This document shows positions 60,992 to 61,322 of a DNA stretch of 61,322 bases, piece by piece; the stretch's first letter is position 1, and each line of letters opens with the position of its first letter. This DNA is from Cohaesibacter sp. (lineage in GTDB: Bacteria; Pseudomonadota; Alphaproteobacteria; Rhizobiales; Cohaesibacteraceae). Both the position numbers and the translations under genes were made by a program. The notes below the pieces were generated by a model that saw only the letters and a program-made list of their open reading frames with translations, made no database searches and was not told the DNA's origin. The stretch is taken from contig JAOXSH010000015.1 in the NCBI GenBank assembly GCA_025800145.1, forward strand, positions 1-61,322, written 5' to 3'.

Positions 60992-61322
60992 ATGAGGGAA
61001 CCAGGCTTGTTTGACGTTGATGAGCGGCTCAAAAGACTGAGCGATATCGGCGATCAATTGGAAGCCTATGATCGGCTGGTCGATTTTGAGATCGTCCGGT
61101 CTGTTCTGGATAAGGCGCTGGCCTATGGAGATGGAGCCAAGGGTGGAAGGCCACCCTTTGATCCTGTCATGATGTTCAAGATCCTGATCATTCAAACCCA
61201 AAATAATCTCAGCGACGACAGGACAGAATTTCTGATCAACGATCGCCTGTCCTTCATGCGCTTCTTGGGGCTTGGCCTGTTCGACAAAGTTCCCGATGCC
61301 AAAACGATATGGGTGTTTAGGG
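60992..61322 (+). mobile_element. IS5-family transposase, N-terminal part (cut by window edge)
   Basis: The frame from ATG 60992 is open to the last base and reads MREPGLFDVDERLKRLSDIG, then KGGRPPFDPVMMFKILIIQT and LINDRLSFMRFLGLGLFDKV. This is the DUF772 N-terminal domain of IS5-type transposases. GGAGG lies about 6 nt before the start. About 110 codons are present. The DDE catalytic part lies beyond the window. Whether the element is intact cannot be told. Confidence 0.92.

Overview
The window reads as ordinary chromosome of an alphaproteobacterium of the order Hyphomicrobiales (Rhizobiales). The evidence is a tuf / tRNA-Gly / tRNA-Tyr / rlmB neighbourhood, a MucR regulator, a FeuPQ-like two-component pair, a string of small families typical of that order (DUF1491, DUF2336, DUF5330), a seven-gene Mrp antiporter operon, methylmalonyl-CoA mutase, and two perfect TTAA-N7-TTAA CtrA-type boxes. 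Base composition looks moderate to AT-rich. The genus cannot be told from the sequence alone.

Layout. 1-3.4 kb: the 5' end of tuf, tRNA-Gly(TCC), tRNA-Tyr(GTA), rlmB, a small secreted DUF2147 protein and tRNA-Thr(TGT). 3.4-5.0 kb: an RTX-type secreted zinc protease. 5.2-13.4 kb: a MocR-type regulator divergent from a complete Nit1C cluster (nitBCDEFGH), to whose end a LnmK-like hot-dog-fold gene is added by a 4-base overlap. 13.4-14.2 kb: a cobalamin riboswitch in front of an unrecognised small gene. 14.5-25.1 kb: a helical protein, a glycine-zipper lipoprotein, a FeuPQ-like pair with a PepSY-like periplasmic gene, YcgN, a class A penicillin-binding protein, a DUF1214/DUF1254 pair and a Tat lipoprotein. 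25.5-34.6 kb: a 1106-residue DUF2336 protein, DUF1491, a peptidoglycan-binding membrane protein, a PAS histidine kinase, DUF5330, a strongly structured RNA candidate, sufE and mucR. 35.4-41.5 kb: mnhABCDEFG. 42-49.4 kb: msrB, a DUF3592 protein, oligopeptidase B, a HAD dehalogenase, a small secreted protein, sodB, a glycosyltransferase and a LOG-family protein. 49.7-55.1 kb: an NrtS-chemoreceptor fusion and both methylmalonyl-CoA mutase subunits. 55.8-61.3 kb: a LuxR regulator, DUF4332, a small acidic protein, a HerA-like ATPase, a receiver-like protein, and an IS5-family transposase cut by the window end.

Three families of short palindromic repeats are scattered between the genes. The main one has ends ATACCAACGG...CCGTTGGTAT. 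I count 17 copies, 6 of them full palindromes of 86-320 bp and 11 of them single arms. It looks like a non-autonomous mobile or REP-like element. One full copy carries changes in both arms that keep them complementary. Repeat edges repeatedly supply the stop codon of the neighbouring gene.

The best candidates for undescribed biology are the Nit1C cluster with its LnmK-like extension and MocR regulator, the cobalamin riboswitch without a recognisable vitamin B12 gene, the structured RNA with a strong terminator upstream of sufE, the NrtS-chemoreceptor fusion, and the stop-codon-associated palindromic repeats. All product names come from reading the proteins by eye. No database search was run.
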